Shown here piece by piece: positions 28,901 through 41,963 of a stretch of DNA of 64,000 bases (its first letter is position 1; each line of letters starts with the position of its first letter). Made by a program: the position numbers and the translations under genes. This DNA comes from Heliocidaris tuberculata. Lineage: Eukaryota > Echinodermata > Echinoidea > Camarodonta > Echinometridae. The notes below the pieces were generated by a model. That model did no database searches. It was not told where the DNA came from and saw only the letters and a program-made list of their open reading frames with translations. Where the stretch lies: positions 31,600,126 through 31,664,125 of the forward strand of contig CM046849.1 of the NCBI GenBank assembly GCA_025618425.1, written 5' to 3'.

Positions 28901-31900
28901 GAACAGAGAACTACAGCAAGCTGATAACATGGAAGGAGGGGGCGACCGTCACATCAGCACGGCTCACATTGACATCACCCCGCCCACATCCCCTAAACCT
29001 AGGAGTGAAGATACCCTGCCCTTAGCCTTACCTACCACCACTAGAGACATCTCAGAGAGACCATGTGATAGCATGGAATCAGTCAGGAATGAGGTTAGTA
29101 TACTATAGCCCCTCAATTTCAAACTGTATACTTTTATATTTTCTGATGACTACTGAATTCTGTATTTCCCATAGGCTTTATACAGGGGCAAACCGGTTCC
29201 CACGATAGGCAATGGGTTAAAAAAATACAAAATAGAGAAATCTTTTGACTTGAAATATTTTTACATTGCTCCAATTATTGTAAATCAAGAAAAAATAATC
29301 AAAACTGATGTATTTGATAAATGCATACATGTAGAATGTAGATCCATGTACATACATCTCTGTAAGTACAAACTGTACATGTACATGTAGATGTATATTT
29401 CTGTAAAAAAATACATGTACAGTGGAAACTCTGTATAACAAGGTCCTTGGGACCATCAAAATTACCTTGTTATAGCAGGAATTTTGTTATATCAGGATTA
29501 AAAAACAACAGAATATAAAGAGCTGGGACTGGAATATTACCTTGTTATATCAGGAATATTGTTATATCAGACCTCTTTATACTGAGTTTCCACTGTATAT
29601 GTAAACATCTAAGCTCCCAAATAAAACAAGACAGATTCCATGAACTTCCGCCAAATAGGCTAATCAATATTGGTTTCATCAGCACTACATTTTCCACCTT
29701 AATGCCATGCAGGTCTACTCAGATCCAAGGCAGGAAATGACTGCTAATTTTAGACAATTGTTTTCTCCATAATTAATAAATCATCCTATTATAGAGGTGA
29801 CCTGGTTTTGTTCACCCCACTTGGCATTATTCCTCGTGTGTTGGATTACTGAATTAAGCTACAGGTGCAAATCACATTGAATAGGATTTAAAACAGGAGT
29901 ATACATATGTGGAGCGCAAAATAGATATCAGAGGTTTACTGAAAGGTTGTCATACTTGCTAGCCTTTTATATCTTTTCCCATGCAATGTAGAAAAGTGGG
30001 AGTATTGCAGATTTCACAGGACTTTCTTACTCCAATTTTTATTTTATTTATTACATCTTATGTTCTGTACTTCCACATCTCCCTCTCTCTTTCTGACTTT
30101 CTTATTTTTTTATCTGCTCCCCCATCTCTCTGGAGCTCTATTCCCCAATCTCTAACTCTCCAAAGTTTTCTCTCCTCTTTCCATCTCTCCTCTATCCCGT
30201 TCTTTCCCTCACTCTTTCTCTCCCCCTACTTTGCCCCTCCCCTCTATCTACCCCTCTGCAAATCTGCTTCTTTCCTCTTGTTCTATCCAAGGAGTCTTGG
30301 CTGTTAAAAGTACTTCATCAATCCTTTTTATTGACAGTTTACAAATATTTGCATCCATAATTGTCTAATCTACAGCATGCATCCCCTCTCTTTCTATTTC
30401 TCTCTCACACACTCTCTCTTAATATTCTTACTACCTTTTGTTCACAAAGTTTATTTCTTTTTCCCTACCTTTTCTTAACTTGTCCACGAGAGGAAAGATA
30501 CATGTATAATCCTTTCAAAATGTCAATGCTGAATTCATACATAATCCAGTACAACATGAAAGCTGAATTCATGGAACTGAATAATCTTTGCATGATTATC
30601 ATTACGAGGCACATTATAATACATGGTGGATACATGTACATGTAAAAGTAGCTGCGCAAAAAGGTACATACATGTACATAAAGTGAGTACTTGCATTATG
30701 AGGACTCATATAGTGGATACAAGAACAAGGAGCTGCGCAAAGGGTATACACACACCAGCAGCCCGCCTAATAACACAAAACCGGTCTCTAAACATGTTAG
30801 TCCTTTGCACAAAAGACTGCAGCAAGCAATGGTCCTCTCATTGCATTTTTTTCAGTTCCCAAAGCTAGATGTTTTTCCCTAGTAAAAAAAAAAAGTTTCT
30901 ACATCGTGGGTGGGAAGTCCTCCAAAGAATTTGAACATCGAGCTACATAACTTTGGCTTTACATTATTAGCCATTTCATTCTTCTTCAAACACAAACACA
31001 CCCAAACAAGTTTGTTGCCATGACAGTTATTCTAAATTATGCTAAATTTTTCAATAAAAAACATGAAATGAAACTCTACAGCTGCCCAAAGAAAATAGAT
31101 TAAAGGAAACCAAAACCTAAGGAGAGAATCAATGTTATTGGAAAGTGAAAATTCAGAGAAGCACTTTACAAAAAGTTTCATTAAAATTGGTTAAAAAATG
31201 AGAGAGTTATGGAAGTTTGAAAAGTCTCGTTTTACTTTCTATGGGGATCCTCAAATTGGCAAAATTGCTTCAAAATGGCTGATTTTGTGAACAACTCTCC
31301 ATTTGTTTTGTACACAGATTTTCAGATTTTCCCCATTATCTCTCAGGGTGCTTGCTCCTTGTCTCCTCCTGAACTCGACATATGTGGTGTAAAATACATT
31401 TTTCCAATTATATATGTTGAGCTCAGAAGGAGATTAACTGCACCTTGAAAGATAATGGGGAAAATCTGAAAATCTGTGTACAAAACAAATTGAGAGTTGT
31501 TCACAAAATCAGCCATTTTGAAGCAATTTTGCCAATTTGAGGATCCCCATAGAAAGTAAAACAAGACTTTTCAAACTTCCATAACTCTCTCATTTTTTAA
31601 CCAATTTTAATGAAACTTTTTGTAAAGTGCTTCTCTGAATTCTCACTTTCCAATAACATTGATTCTCTCCTTGGGTTTTGGTTTCCTTTAATAATACATA
31701 CTTCTAAACTTACATGTACTGCAACTGGAAGAGTAACTAGAATGGAATTTGATTTCTGATGTCAGAAGCAAAAAGAAAAGTTTAATAGCTGTCTGTCTGA
31801 GAAGGCAGATCAATAATCAAATTGTGACCTCCAGCTGGAAGGACACAAGGTCAAGAAATCAGCATGTCAACAATGTCATGTTGCTAGGTTACCAGCCATG

Positions 31901-34900
31901 GGACAGCATTACTTTCGTTTTTCTGCCCAGCTGGATACCTGAGCACAAAATCAGTACTTGTCAAAAACTGTAAGACCACAAGGAACACCGTAGGAGGAAT
32001 TTTAACAATTGATGCAAAAATTTTGGTTTCACTCTCTATATTTCTAAGATGTGTCCATGCAGTTTTTACTGTTAAATGTCACCCAACAAATATTTACACT
32101 AATGAGAAAAGACAAGTCAAAAGTTTTGAAGATATCCAATTCATGTGTGTAGGGACAATACATGTATGTTCTTCTACTCCTCAGAGCTAAATTACATTTT
32201 TCTGCAAATCAAACTTAAAAGAATGTCCTATTTCATACTTTTGATTCTAATCCTGGTCTTTGCTTCACTTTGTTTCTTGTGTATTTGCAGGTCAAGGAGT
32301 TCTTTCGGAAGTGCAGAGAAATGCTTGACAGCAGAGAGCAAGCACTCTTGCAGCAGATCTCTGAGGAGAGAAAAGTCATACAACCCCCTCTATTGACAAA
32401 GAAGAGAAAGGCAATTAAGAACCACTCACATCAGCTCAAGCTGAATCCGTTGGGGTCGATCGAGGAAGGGAGCGGAAGTGATGACAACGGGAACAAGCCT
32501 TACAGCAACAAAGAAGAAGAAAAACAAAATGGCTGCCACAACTGCAATGAAACGGAGGTGCAGATGAATGCCAAAGACACTCTGAAGAAGAAGAGAGGAA
32601 GGAAGCTGAAAGCTGCCAGGCATGTAGACATGAAGGAGGATAACGCATACCATCCTCTCACTAACCTTGCCAAGTTTCACTTGAGTAAAGCCGACAAGAA
32701 GGAGATGAAACAATTTGAGAATGCTGTCCAAAACTTGGGCCTGATCTATGTTGGGAACGCAGATCCCTCAAAAACGATTGCTGTAGCAAGGCCTGCGCTG
32801 GTGTGTGCAAAGTGCACTGCTAAAGTGAAAGCTATCGACAAAAGAGGTAAAGAATGCAAGCAGGGTGGGGACAGTTTCGCAGCTAACATGCAAACACCCG
32901 ATGGAGGGTCAATCCCGTGTGAGATCTTCGACAATGACAATGGAACTTACACTATCTCCTTTAGACCAAAACTCGCTGGGACACACCAACTCAACATCAG
33001 CGTCTCAGGTCAGCCGATCAGAAGCAGCCCTCTTCAGGTCAAAGTTCAACCAGTCAGGTTACAAGCCAAGAGCTCTTTTTTTGGTGGCCCCTGCATGTTT
33101 GGATTGGATATCCCCAACAGGTACAGGGTTCCTTTTGGGGACAAACGCGATGAGAGTGAGATGGAGAGGGAACGACTCACTCCTGATATGATGAACATTG
33201 TTGTACGGGATCAAGATGGAAAACTGATGGATTCTTCGGTGGTAGGCTGTGTGTGCAATGACAAAGAAGTCTCAACATACAATGTTCGCTTCTTGCCAGT
33301 ATCACCGGGTGATTATGACATCAATGTGACTCTAAAGACAACAGGTGATACCATTGCTCAGCAAGTCATTCCGGTTCATGCAAGGGAACAGATAGGCCGC
33401 AGTGGAAGTGGTCTCGGGGAACTGCTTAACCCGACTGACCTCACCGTAACCCCGCATGGGGACATCTTTGTGGCAGACACAGTTGAGAACTCTCGCATCC
33501 AGCGCTTCTCTTCAGACGGCAGGTACCTCGGTCAATTCCCTGTGGACTTCCAGGAGCCAGCCTTGATAGGCTCAGACTCGTCTCACATCGGAGCAGTGTT
33601 CCTCAGCTCCAAGCAAGTTGTCATCTACACCTATGACGGCTACCCCGTCCATCAGTTCGGGCATGAACAGCTCACACATCCTCATGGTATCGCTCTCAAC
33701 TCCCAGGGAAATGTCTACATCATTGACCTCGTCCTACAATGCCTTCTCATCTTCACCAAAGTCGGCAAGCTCATCACCCGTCTTGGACAGGAAGGATCCC
33801 GCCCGGGGGAATTCAACCACCCCCATTTTGTCGCCATCGGATCCGACGACCACATCTTCGTGAGCGAAGCCCGCAATTTCCGTATCCAGGAGCTCAGTGG
33901 CATCGGCTCCTACGTCAAGGAGCTCCGCTCAAAGGACAAAATGGCAGAACCGGGGTCTATCGCCATAACGACGGGAGGGCATCTTCTTGTACATGATGAG
34001 AAGAGTCAGAAGATACAGATTGTTAACCTGGATGAGAATCGGTTTGCAGGTAGTCTACCCCTGGAGCTCATCCAACCCAACACTGGACGTATTGATGTCA
34101 CACATGATGGCTATATCATTATTCTAGACATGTTCCACCACTGCCTATGGCGATATCGTATACCTTACGAATCTTAGGCAGAAGGATAAGTTGTTTGTTT
34201 TTGTTTGTAAAAAAAAAAAAAAATGTTATTCAAGAATTTGTGTGTACTATATACAGATTGACAAAGATATATTCACTTCCTTGTGCCTAACCAAATTTAC
34301 TGCAGTATTGTTTGAATCTGGGGGGCGTTTCATCAAGTGTCTTGTCAGTGATTTTTACCGACACATTTGCTCTCAGCCAATCAGATGCAAGGATTTCAGG
34401 AGCTTATAACAGTTATTGCAACTTGTCATTGATGAAAAGTTTTATGAAACAGGGCCCTGGAATGACTGTATATGAATGCATGGAGTCATGAGTAAATTAT
34501 CAAGTACACGTTTGTCCATTTGATTTGTTAGTACTACCCTCTACGGACAATACCGTTTATCTTCAAGCTTAAATGTGCCTCTGCAAATCAAAGTAATATA
34601 CCAGACTGAGTATTAACGGTGAGAGCTTTAATACACTTGTAAAACACACTGTTGCAGAACTCATTTTCCAAATATTTTGTATTATTTTTTCCCACTTTGA
34701 TTTAGAGTAAATATAAAAAAATTATAACTCATGATACAAAGTTCACAACTAAATACCTCAATACTGAATGGTTATCAAAACTACTTCTCAGTGCAGTGTT
34801 TGTTTTCTTGGTTTTTGACCCCCTTACACTCCAGATTCACTGTTCATTGTATTATTTCAAGCATATTACAGAACCTTACAAGGATGTTTGCTCATAATGT

Positions 34901-37900
34901 GATTTTCGAAATATTTTGCAAATTTACTGTGGAACATTCTAGTGGGAAGATGCTGTATAGCAGCTCATTGACCTTTCATTTGCCATGAGTGCATATTGGC
35001 ACAATCGCAGACATGCCTTGAGGGCCGATCGACAAAATACGAAAAAATTAACAAAAGAATTTGGTCTGTGCATTACAAAAGCTTTGCATAATAACCTACT
35101 TCGGGTTCCTAGTTGGTTACAAGATAACTCCTTTATGTAGTAATTCTATACTAGAAGTGGAAAAATAAATGAGAAGACAATGGTAAAACTGCCCCTTGAG
35201 AATTATAATGTTGCACATGGACATCATTTGAGTAGCACATAAAAAGTTTTTTTTTAAACCCCATCGGTGTGAAAATCAAACTGATGTTTAAACTGAATGA
35301 AATCAAATATAATTTATTGAGTTTTCCCTCAAAGTCATTTCAATGAAAGTGGTTCATAACTACTGATAATCTATGTGTGCCCTTTGTATAATTTGAATGT
35401 AACTAAATGCAATCCATATGTTGTGATAACACTTTGCACTCAAAAGGCTGATTGTACAAACATATTAATTTTTTTTAGTGTATGCACAAAACAACTAATG
35501 ATCAATTCACCTATATGACCAATAGAACATATAAAATTTGTTCATTCTTCCTCTAAAGAAAGTCAACACATCCTCTTCTAACACATAATGTCATAGTCTA
35601 CGGCCCGAATTCATGAAAGAGATTTATCTCAAACCATGGTCTAAACCATAGTTTAAACCTCCACTAAAATAAGCGCAAATAAGCGCAAATAAACGTATAA
35701 ACATGTAAGCGCATTACTGTCCGCCCATTGGACATGGTATTTAAAATTTTAAGAAATGGATTAAATTATAAGAATGTAAATAACAATCTTTCATTTGTCC
35801 AGTGTCTTATTGTGAATGTTTGAAAGTTTGCGTGTTAAATAATTACTCAAAGCATGGCCTGACAATAGCATTTGGCAAGGAAAACAAGTCAAAATAGAAG
35901 CTTAATTTGCTATACTTGGACAACGCACCATTTTCACTTTAAAAAAATGAATTAGAAAAAAACCGAATTGGTAAGTGACAGATCAACAATTTTTTTTTTT
36001 TTAGTGTCAAACCATATTTGAAGTTGAAGGGTAATGTCAAAAAATATCTAAGTTATGGGCTGGTCACATTTGTCTGATAACGACAACGATAACAAGATTT
36101 TTCATTAAAGGTACACCCTGGAGTTGCCCTACTATTAACAGACATGAGCACACTCACATGTACTCACCACACAGTGGGGTGTACCTTTAATAACCCTTTC
36201 AGGACAGGAATTATTTAAGAGGCTAAATTGATCACATTTTGTTCTTCAAATTGGCAACAATAATATTTTTCTTTTCATGCTACGCAGTTCTAATAAATTG
36301 TAATGTATTTGAAAACAATATACATGGTTACCAATATTTTTGAAAAGTTTAAATAATTGCTAATTTGATAAAAAAAACAAACAATGATTTTAAACCTCAC
36401 AATGTGTTGCCAATTTAGGGATTTTAAAGCTTTTTGTCCTTTTTTAAATTCCTGACATCAAACGCAATATGGTCATGCAACAAAAATGGACATAGTGTGT
36501 GCACTATCTACTAATGCATCTGGTATATTTTTTAGAGCTCTGAATAAAAAATTATTGAGCCAAACCACAAAATGTGGTCAATTGTCTTGAAAGGGTTAAT
36601 TGAAAATCTTGTTATCGTTATCAGACAAATGTGACCAGCTCTTTAGAAACAAATAACACAACTCGAGATGACTGAACATGAATATAAAATCTTCCCTCCA
36701 ATCTAAGTTTCATAAATTCTGTACTTTACTACACGATGAAATAACAGTTTGAATGACCCTTGACATCAAAATACAGACCACCGACAGTCATGTTTTATTT
36801 CACATGCCAGCACTTGAAAAAGAAGCCATTTAACCCGTTGACAACTAAATTCTTTAATTCCCATATGATTAACACAGGTGCCACTCGGTTCCCGTAGCCA
36901 ATGGGTTAAAGAAAGGGTGACTGTAAAAGTTTTGTAATTTGTACTTACGGCTTGTCCTGAGGAAGGATCAATAAAATCAGCCCAGTATCCTGCTTCTGTT
37001 AGAATCTTACATATCTCTTTGGCACTCATCACAAACTGCAATAGAAAACAAGAAAAGGTAGAAAATTATGATTATAATAGAGAGGAAAACTCGATATAAC
37101 AAGGAACTTGGGATCATGAAAATGAAAGGAATTTCCTTATATCGGAGTAAAAAACCCCAGAAGAACATAAAGAGCTTGGATCAGCAAAATAACCTTGTTA
37201 TGTCAGGAATCTGTATCAGCGCCCTTTATAGCGAGTTTCCAGTGTAGTAGAAATATTACTCTGTACCATCCTATGGGATAATTTTCCTGGGCAGGTGATT
37301 TCCAAGGTAAGCAGTTGTCCAGGGCTCCCACAAAGACAAGTTAGCATTTTTCACTTGATTGCTATGTACAATCAATTGATCATATGATAATCGATGTATG
37401 GTTGTATGATCAGTTACTGAGCTTTGTGTCACAGGGCCCAGGGGGGCATTTCATGAAAGGACTTGTCAGATATTTTATCCGACAAATTTGCTCTCAGCCA
37501 ACCAGATGCAAGGATTTCAGTAGCTTATAACAGTTGTCGGATAAAATATCCGACAACTTCCTTTCATGAAACGCTCCCCTGATCTATCACTCACACAAAT
37601 GTAGTTCATCAGGCCCCTTAGTTTTCTCTGGCCCCTATGTTTTCCATACCATATATACCCGTCTCTACGTTCCCCATCTAAATGTTACTCAACCCTAATC
37701 TATATTAACCCTTTCAGGACAGGAATTATTTCAGGGCTAAATTGATTTTGTTCTTCAAATTGGCAACAATAATATTTTTCTTTTAGTGCTACATGGTTCT
37801 AATAAGTTGTAATGTCTTTGAAAACAATATACACGGTTAGTAATTTTGTCGTAAAGTTGAAAAATTGCCAATTTGATTTAAAAAAAACAAAGATTTTGAA

Positions 37901-40900
37901 CATCTCAATGTGTTGCCAATTTAAGGATTTTAAAGTTTATTCTCGTTTTTAAAATTCCTGGCATCAAACGAAATATGGTCGTGCAACAAAAATGGACATA
38001 GTGTGTGCAGAAATTGTTGCTATTATACATATTTTGGAGCTCTGAATAAAAAGTTATTGAGCCAAACCACAAAATGTGGTCAATTGTCTCAAAAGGGTTA
38101 CATTGTAAGTGCCTGTCGGACCTCACTGATAATGACAACAAGATTCTTAAAGATACACCCTTCTACCTGTATGATGTGTGAACGTGTATAAACTATGCTT
38201 GTGTTTGTTAAAGAGAAGGGTGAGTTCTGGGTGAGGTGAAAAAATGATTTTGTCAGCTTTCTCATTCTTTTTATGTCAGTTTGAAAGAACATCATACCAG
38301 AAATATCCCCTGAAAAGGATTGCTCTTTAAATGCCGTCAAACTCGAAATATGACAAGAAATAGCCGAAATGTTCGGGCCGAACATTCATGCCACTTGTCT
38401 GTGCAGTCCCATACACCCATTTCTGTGTGCAGTGCATGTCTCTTTGCAGCGAGACTGGGTCAATTTCTTATCATTCTGATGATTCCAAAACCTCACAGTA
38501 TACACCACTTCTTATGTAGACATGATCAACCTTTCCCAATTGTTTGGACACAGTTTCTTTCACAATGTAATCGCATGACCAGAACTGTATACCTTTAATG
38601 AAAAATCTCATTATCCTTATCGGTGAGATCTGACAAACAAATTACCCCTACCCCTACATCTTGATTCTTGCCAATAATCATGCGACAGAGAACATATAAA
38701 CAGGGGAATAAAGGGACTGGGGAAAAAATAAAACCCCACGGATGAACATTGGGACAGGGGAATACAAGGATAGACGAAACATAAAGTGAACTTTCAAAGA
38801 ATCCTACTCAACCTTTGTCTACATTATCCCTACCCCTACATCGTGATTCTGGCCAATAATCATGGGACAGTGAACATATGAACTGGGGAACAAAGGGACG
38901 GTGGAGGAAATGACCCCATGGAAGGACACAGGAATAGAAGAAACATGAAGTGGACTTTCAAAGAACTCACATGTTCTAGTAGTTCCCTATCTAAATCTTA
39001 CTCAACCTTTGTCTACATTACTCCTACCCCCTACATCTTGATTCTGGCCAATAATCATGTGACAGAGAATATATAAACAGGGGAACAAATGGCCTGGGGA
39101 AGAAATGAACCCCAAGGAAGAACACAGGGACAGAAAAAACATGAAGTGGACTTTCAAAGAACTCACATGTTCTAGGAGTTCATCCCTCTCTTCCTCTACC
39201 TCTGATGACCATGTTGACATGTCATGCTGGGTTCTCTGACACATGGTGACCACAGTCAAACTGGCCTCTGATCCAACACTGCTGCTTGGAAATAGCTCAC
39301 TGAATCCTGTATTCAGAAAAAAAAACACAAAATAAAATAATAAATGAAACTTCAGATATTAATTTTTAATACGATTTGAACAGCCTTATCTATGCATTGT
39401 AGAAAGAATATCGATCTGTCAATAGCTGAAATTACATGTAGTATACAACCAGGATTTTTGAGAAAACATAAAAAGCAACTAAATAAAGGATTGCCAGGTA
39501 TATCAACTTATGAAATTGGCAGTGGTGGGTGGGGTGCTAGACATTGGGAAAGGAGAGCATTTTTTTATATTGAACTCTTATTCCATGGCCCCAGTAGGCC
39601 CAAATTCAAGAAGAAGGTTTACATCCCAACTATGATAACCAGCAATCAAACGTCCAGACTGGATTTAAAATAAATGAACTGATACATATAGTCAAGGATT
39701 GTAATTCCGAACAGATTGTATTACTGAACGTGTAAAGTTAAGCGCCTAAAATGGGTTTTCATACACGTGGGATTACGCGTATGAAAACCACACTATTGAA
39801 ACAAAGGTTGTGTCTTTATCCCATAGGTTTGACACGTTCGGAAATACAGTACCTTTATCAAGGGACCAAAACGCCGCGTCGTTGGGAAGGGGTTCACTCG
39901 GAAGGGAATATCGTATTAAATCTACATTGTCTTTTTAAAATTCCATCAACTTCTTTTTCTGTAGGACTTTGAGCATTCATATGTAAGGTTGACAGATATT
40001 CGTTTGATATTTTATTTGCTATCGTTGATTTTCTGAAAAGTGTTCGGACACTGGATCCACTACCATATGTGAACTACAATGTTTATTGCTTGTTCATTTG
40101 ATATGATGAACTACATGTCCTACATGTGTAAATGGTCCTATGCATAAAGGGAAGCTTGAGTTCTGGGAAAGGTAAATAACTAATTTGTGAGCTTCCTCAT
40201 TCTTTTTATGTTAGCTTGGAAGATTATCAAAGTAGATACATGTATATCCCCTGAAAAGGATGGCTCTTCAAATGCCCTCACATTCAAAATATGACAAGAA
40301 ACATCTGAAATGTTTGGGCTGAACATTTGTGTGTGGTCCCATATACACATTTCTGTGTGCAGTGCATGAGAATGAGTCAATTTTTTATCATTTTGTTAAT
40401 TCAAAAACCTTACAACCTTCATCAATTCTCATAAATGTGCTATACAATCAACCTTTCCCAAATGCTTTAAAACAGTTTCTTTCACAATTCAATCTCATGA
40501 CCAGAACTCAACTTGATCTTTAAGGAGGTTTAAACCTCCTCTATGCATTCCAGCCCAAGTTTGACCAAAGTTAGAACAGGGCCCCGTTTCATAAAACTTG
40601 TTATCAACTACAACTGCCTCATTTCTATGACAAATTCGCTCTCAGCCAATCAGATTCAAGGATTTCAGTAGCTTATAACAATTATTGTAACTTGTTATTG
40701 ATAACAAGTTTTATGAAACGGGGGCCCATATCTGTGTGATAGCTCCTTGATGCTGATAGCATGATCCCTATTGAGTTCATTCCATTAACTAGGGGAGAGA
40801 AATAGTAAAATGTAATAACAGCCATTTGTAGAACATGAAAGAAGTAGTTATGTACAATATGTCAAAAATGGTATGTGAAGTACATGTAACACACACATGG

Positions 40901-41929
40901 CCACAAACTCTAGGTGCAAATTTATTGTAAATCAATGATTGAACTTATGGAACAATTCAACTGTTGTGGTTTCAAACCAATGCCCTAACTGGAAACAGCT
41001 TGCTGAATCCTAAATTAAAAAAGGAAAATAAATGTAGAAAATCATCTACATCATGTATTATGGTTTTACAATTTGACTTATTAGTTTTCAAATCAACAAC
41101 TCTCATTGAAAACAGCTATCTGAATGTTGAAATTAAATGAAAGAACAAAATATATGAAACCATTCAAAATTAGGAAATACAATTTTTTTACAAAGTCCTC
41201 AGCTTTACAGATTTAAAAAAATACCCCAAATTAGAAACAGTTTACTGAATCATGCACTAAAAGAATAAATATAATAATCGAAACCATTCTTTAGGGAATA
41301 TTTTTAGATTTTGTATAAGTTATACAATTCAACTTTTATGGTTTCAAATGGACATCACTACTCTGAAACAGGTTGCTGTATCAAAGGGAAATCCAACCTT
41401 AAAGGGTACCTGAGGCCTGAAAAAATAATTTGTGTATAGTTAGCTTACACAAAATCAACCCCAGAAAACTTAACACGACATTCAACGGTGACAGCATACA
41501 GGAGATATTGATTTTTGAAAATAAAATACCCCCAAAAATTAATATAAATAAGACTTGAGCAAAGACTAATCGATCGATCACGATAGCTCACCTAACGATA
41601 TATCGATTCAGGAACGTCTTCACTTTCAATTTTAGATTCGGTAAATGTATTTTGCGACTTAGTTCTAATTTATTTGTTGTTTCATTCGGTCTAGATTCTT
41701 TGTAATTTATGCGCCAAACCAATTTTCTATTCGATTTAAACATTTTGTGTTGAATACTTGATTCATCTGTTGTTTTCTTTTGGGTTGTAGATTCTCCATA
41801 AATTACGCGCCAACTGAATTTTCAGTTCGATAAAAACAGTTTGCGTTGTATACTTCATCCATTTAATGTTTTGTTTGGGTTGTATATTATGATTATCCAT
41901 TAGTTAAGCGCCAAATCGATTTCCAATTC

Positions 41930-41963
<34 letters not shown>

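Larger units (their letters stand above)
34178..35170 (+). other. Probable 3' UTR of the TRIM/NHL gene
   Basis: Noncoding sequence after the stop codon, up to a candidate polyadenylation signal. It includes an A run (34209-34222) and a family B MITE. The true transcript end is not known. Confidence 0.45.
36058..36642. mobile_element. Composite of nested MITEs
   Basis: An outer pair of inverted arms (GCTGGTCACATTTGTCTGATAA near 36058; TTATCAGACAAATGTGACC near 36618) encloses two further elements. One is a small palindromic element at 36103-36190; the other is a family A copy at 36190-36599. A related outer pair surrounds 38114-38636. Confidence 0.75.

Noticed and set aside
32426..32731. Open frames antisense to the TRIM/NHL exon
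   Set aside because: Shadow frames of a well-supported coding exon.
34200..36940. A nearby terminal exon for MMADHC
   Set aside because: I looked for the conserved LFETDER and GCCK-IRH coding pattern on the minus strand and found it only at 1394-1627.
36766..37041. 91-codon minus-strand frame taken as a single small gene
   Set aside because: Only residues encoded by 36949-37035 match MMADHC; the rest is read-through past the gtaagta donor.
38827..38990. A true extra MMADHC exon
   Set aside because: Only about 17 exon bases are copied and there is no acceptor or further open frame. At most it is a decoy donor.
39002..39328. 108-codon minus-strand frame taken as a separate gene
   Set aside because: It is MMADHC exon 5 with intron read-through at both ends.
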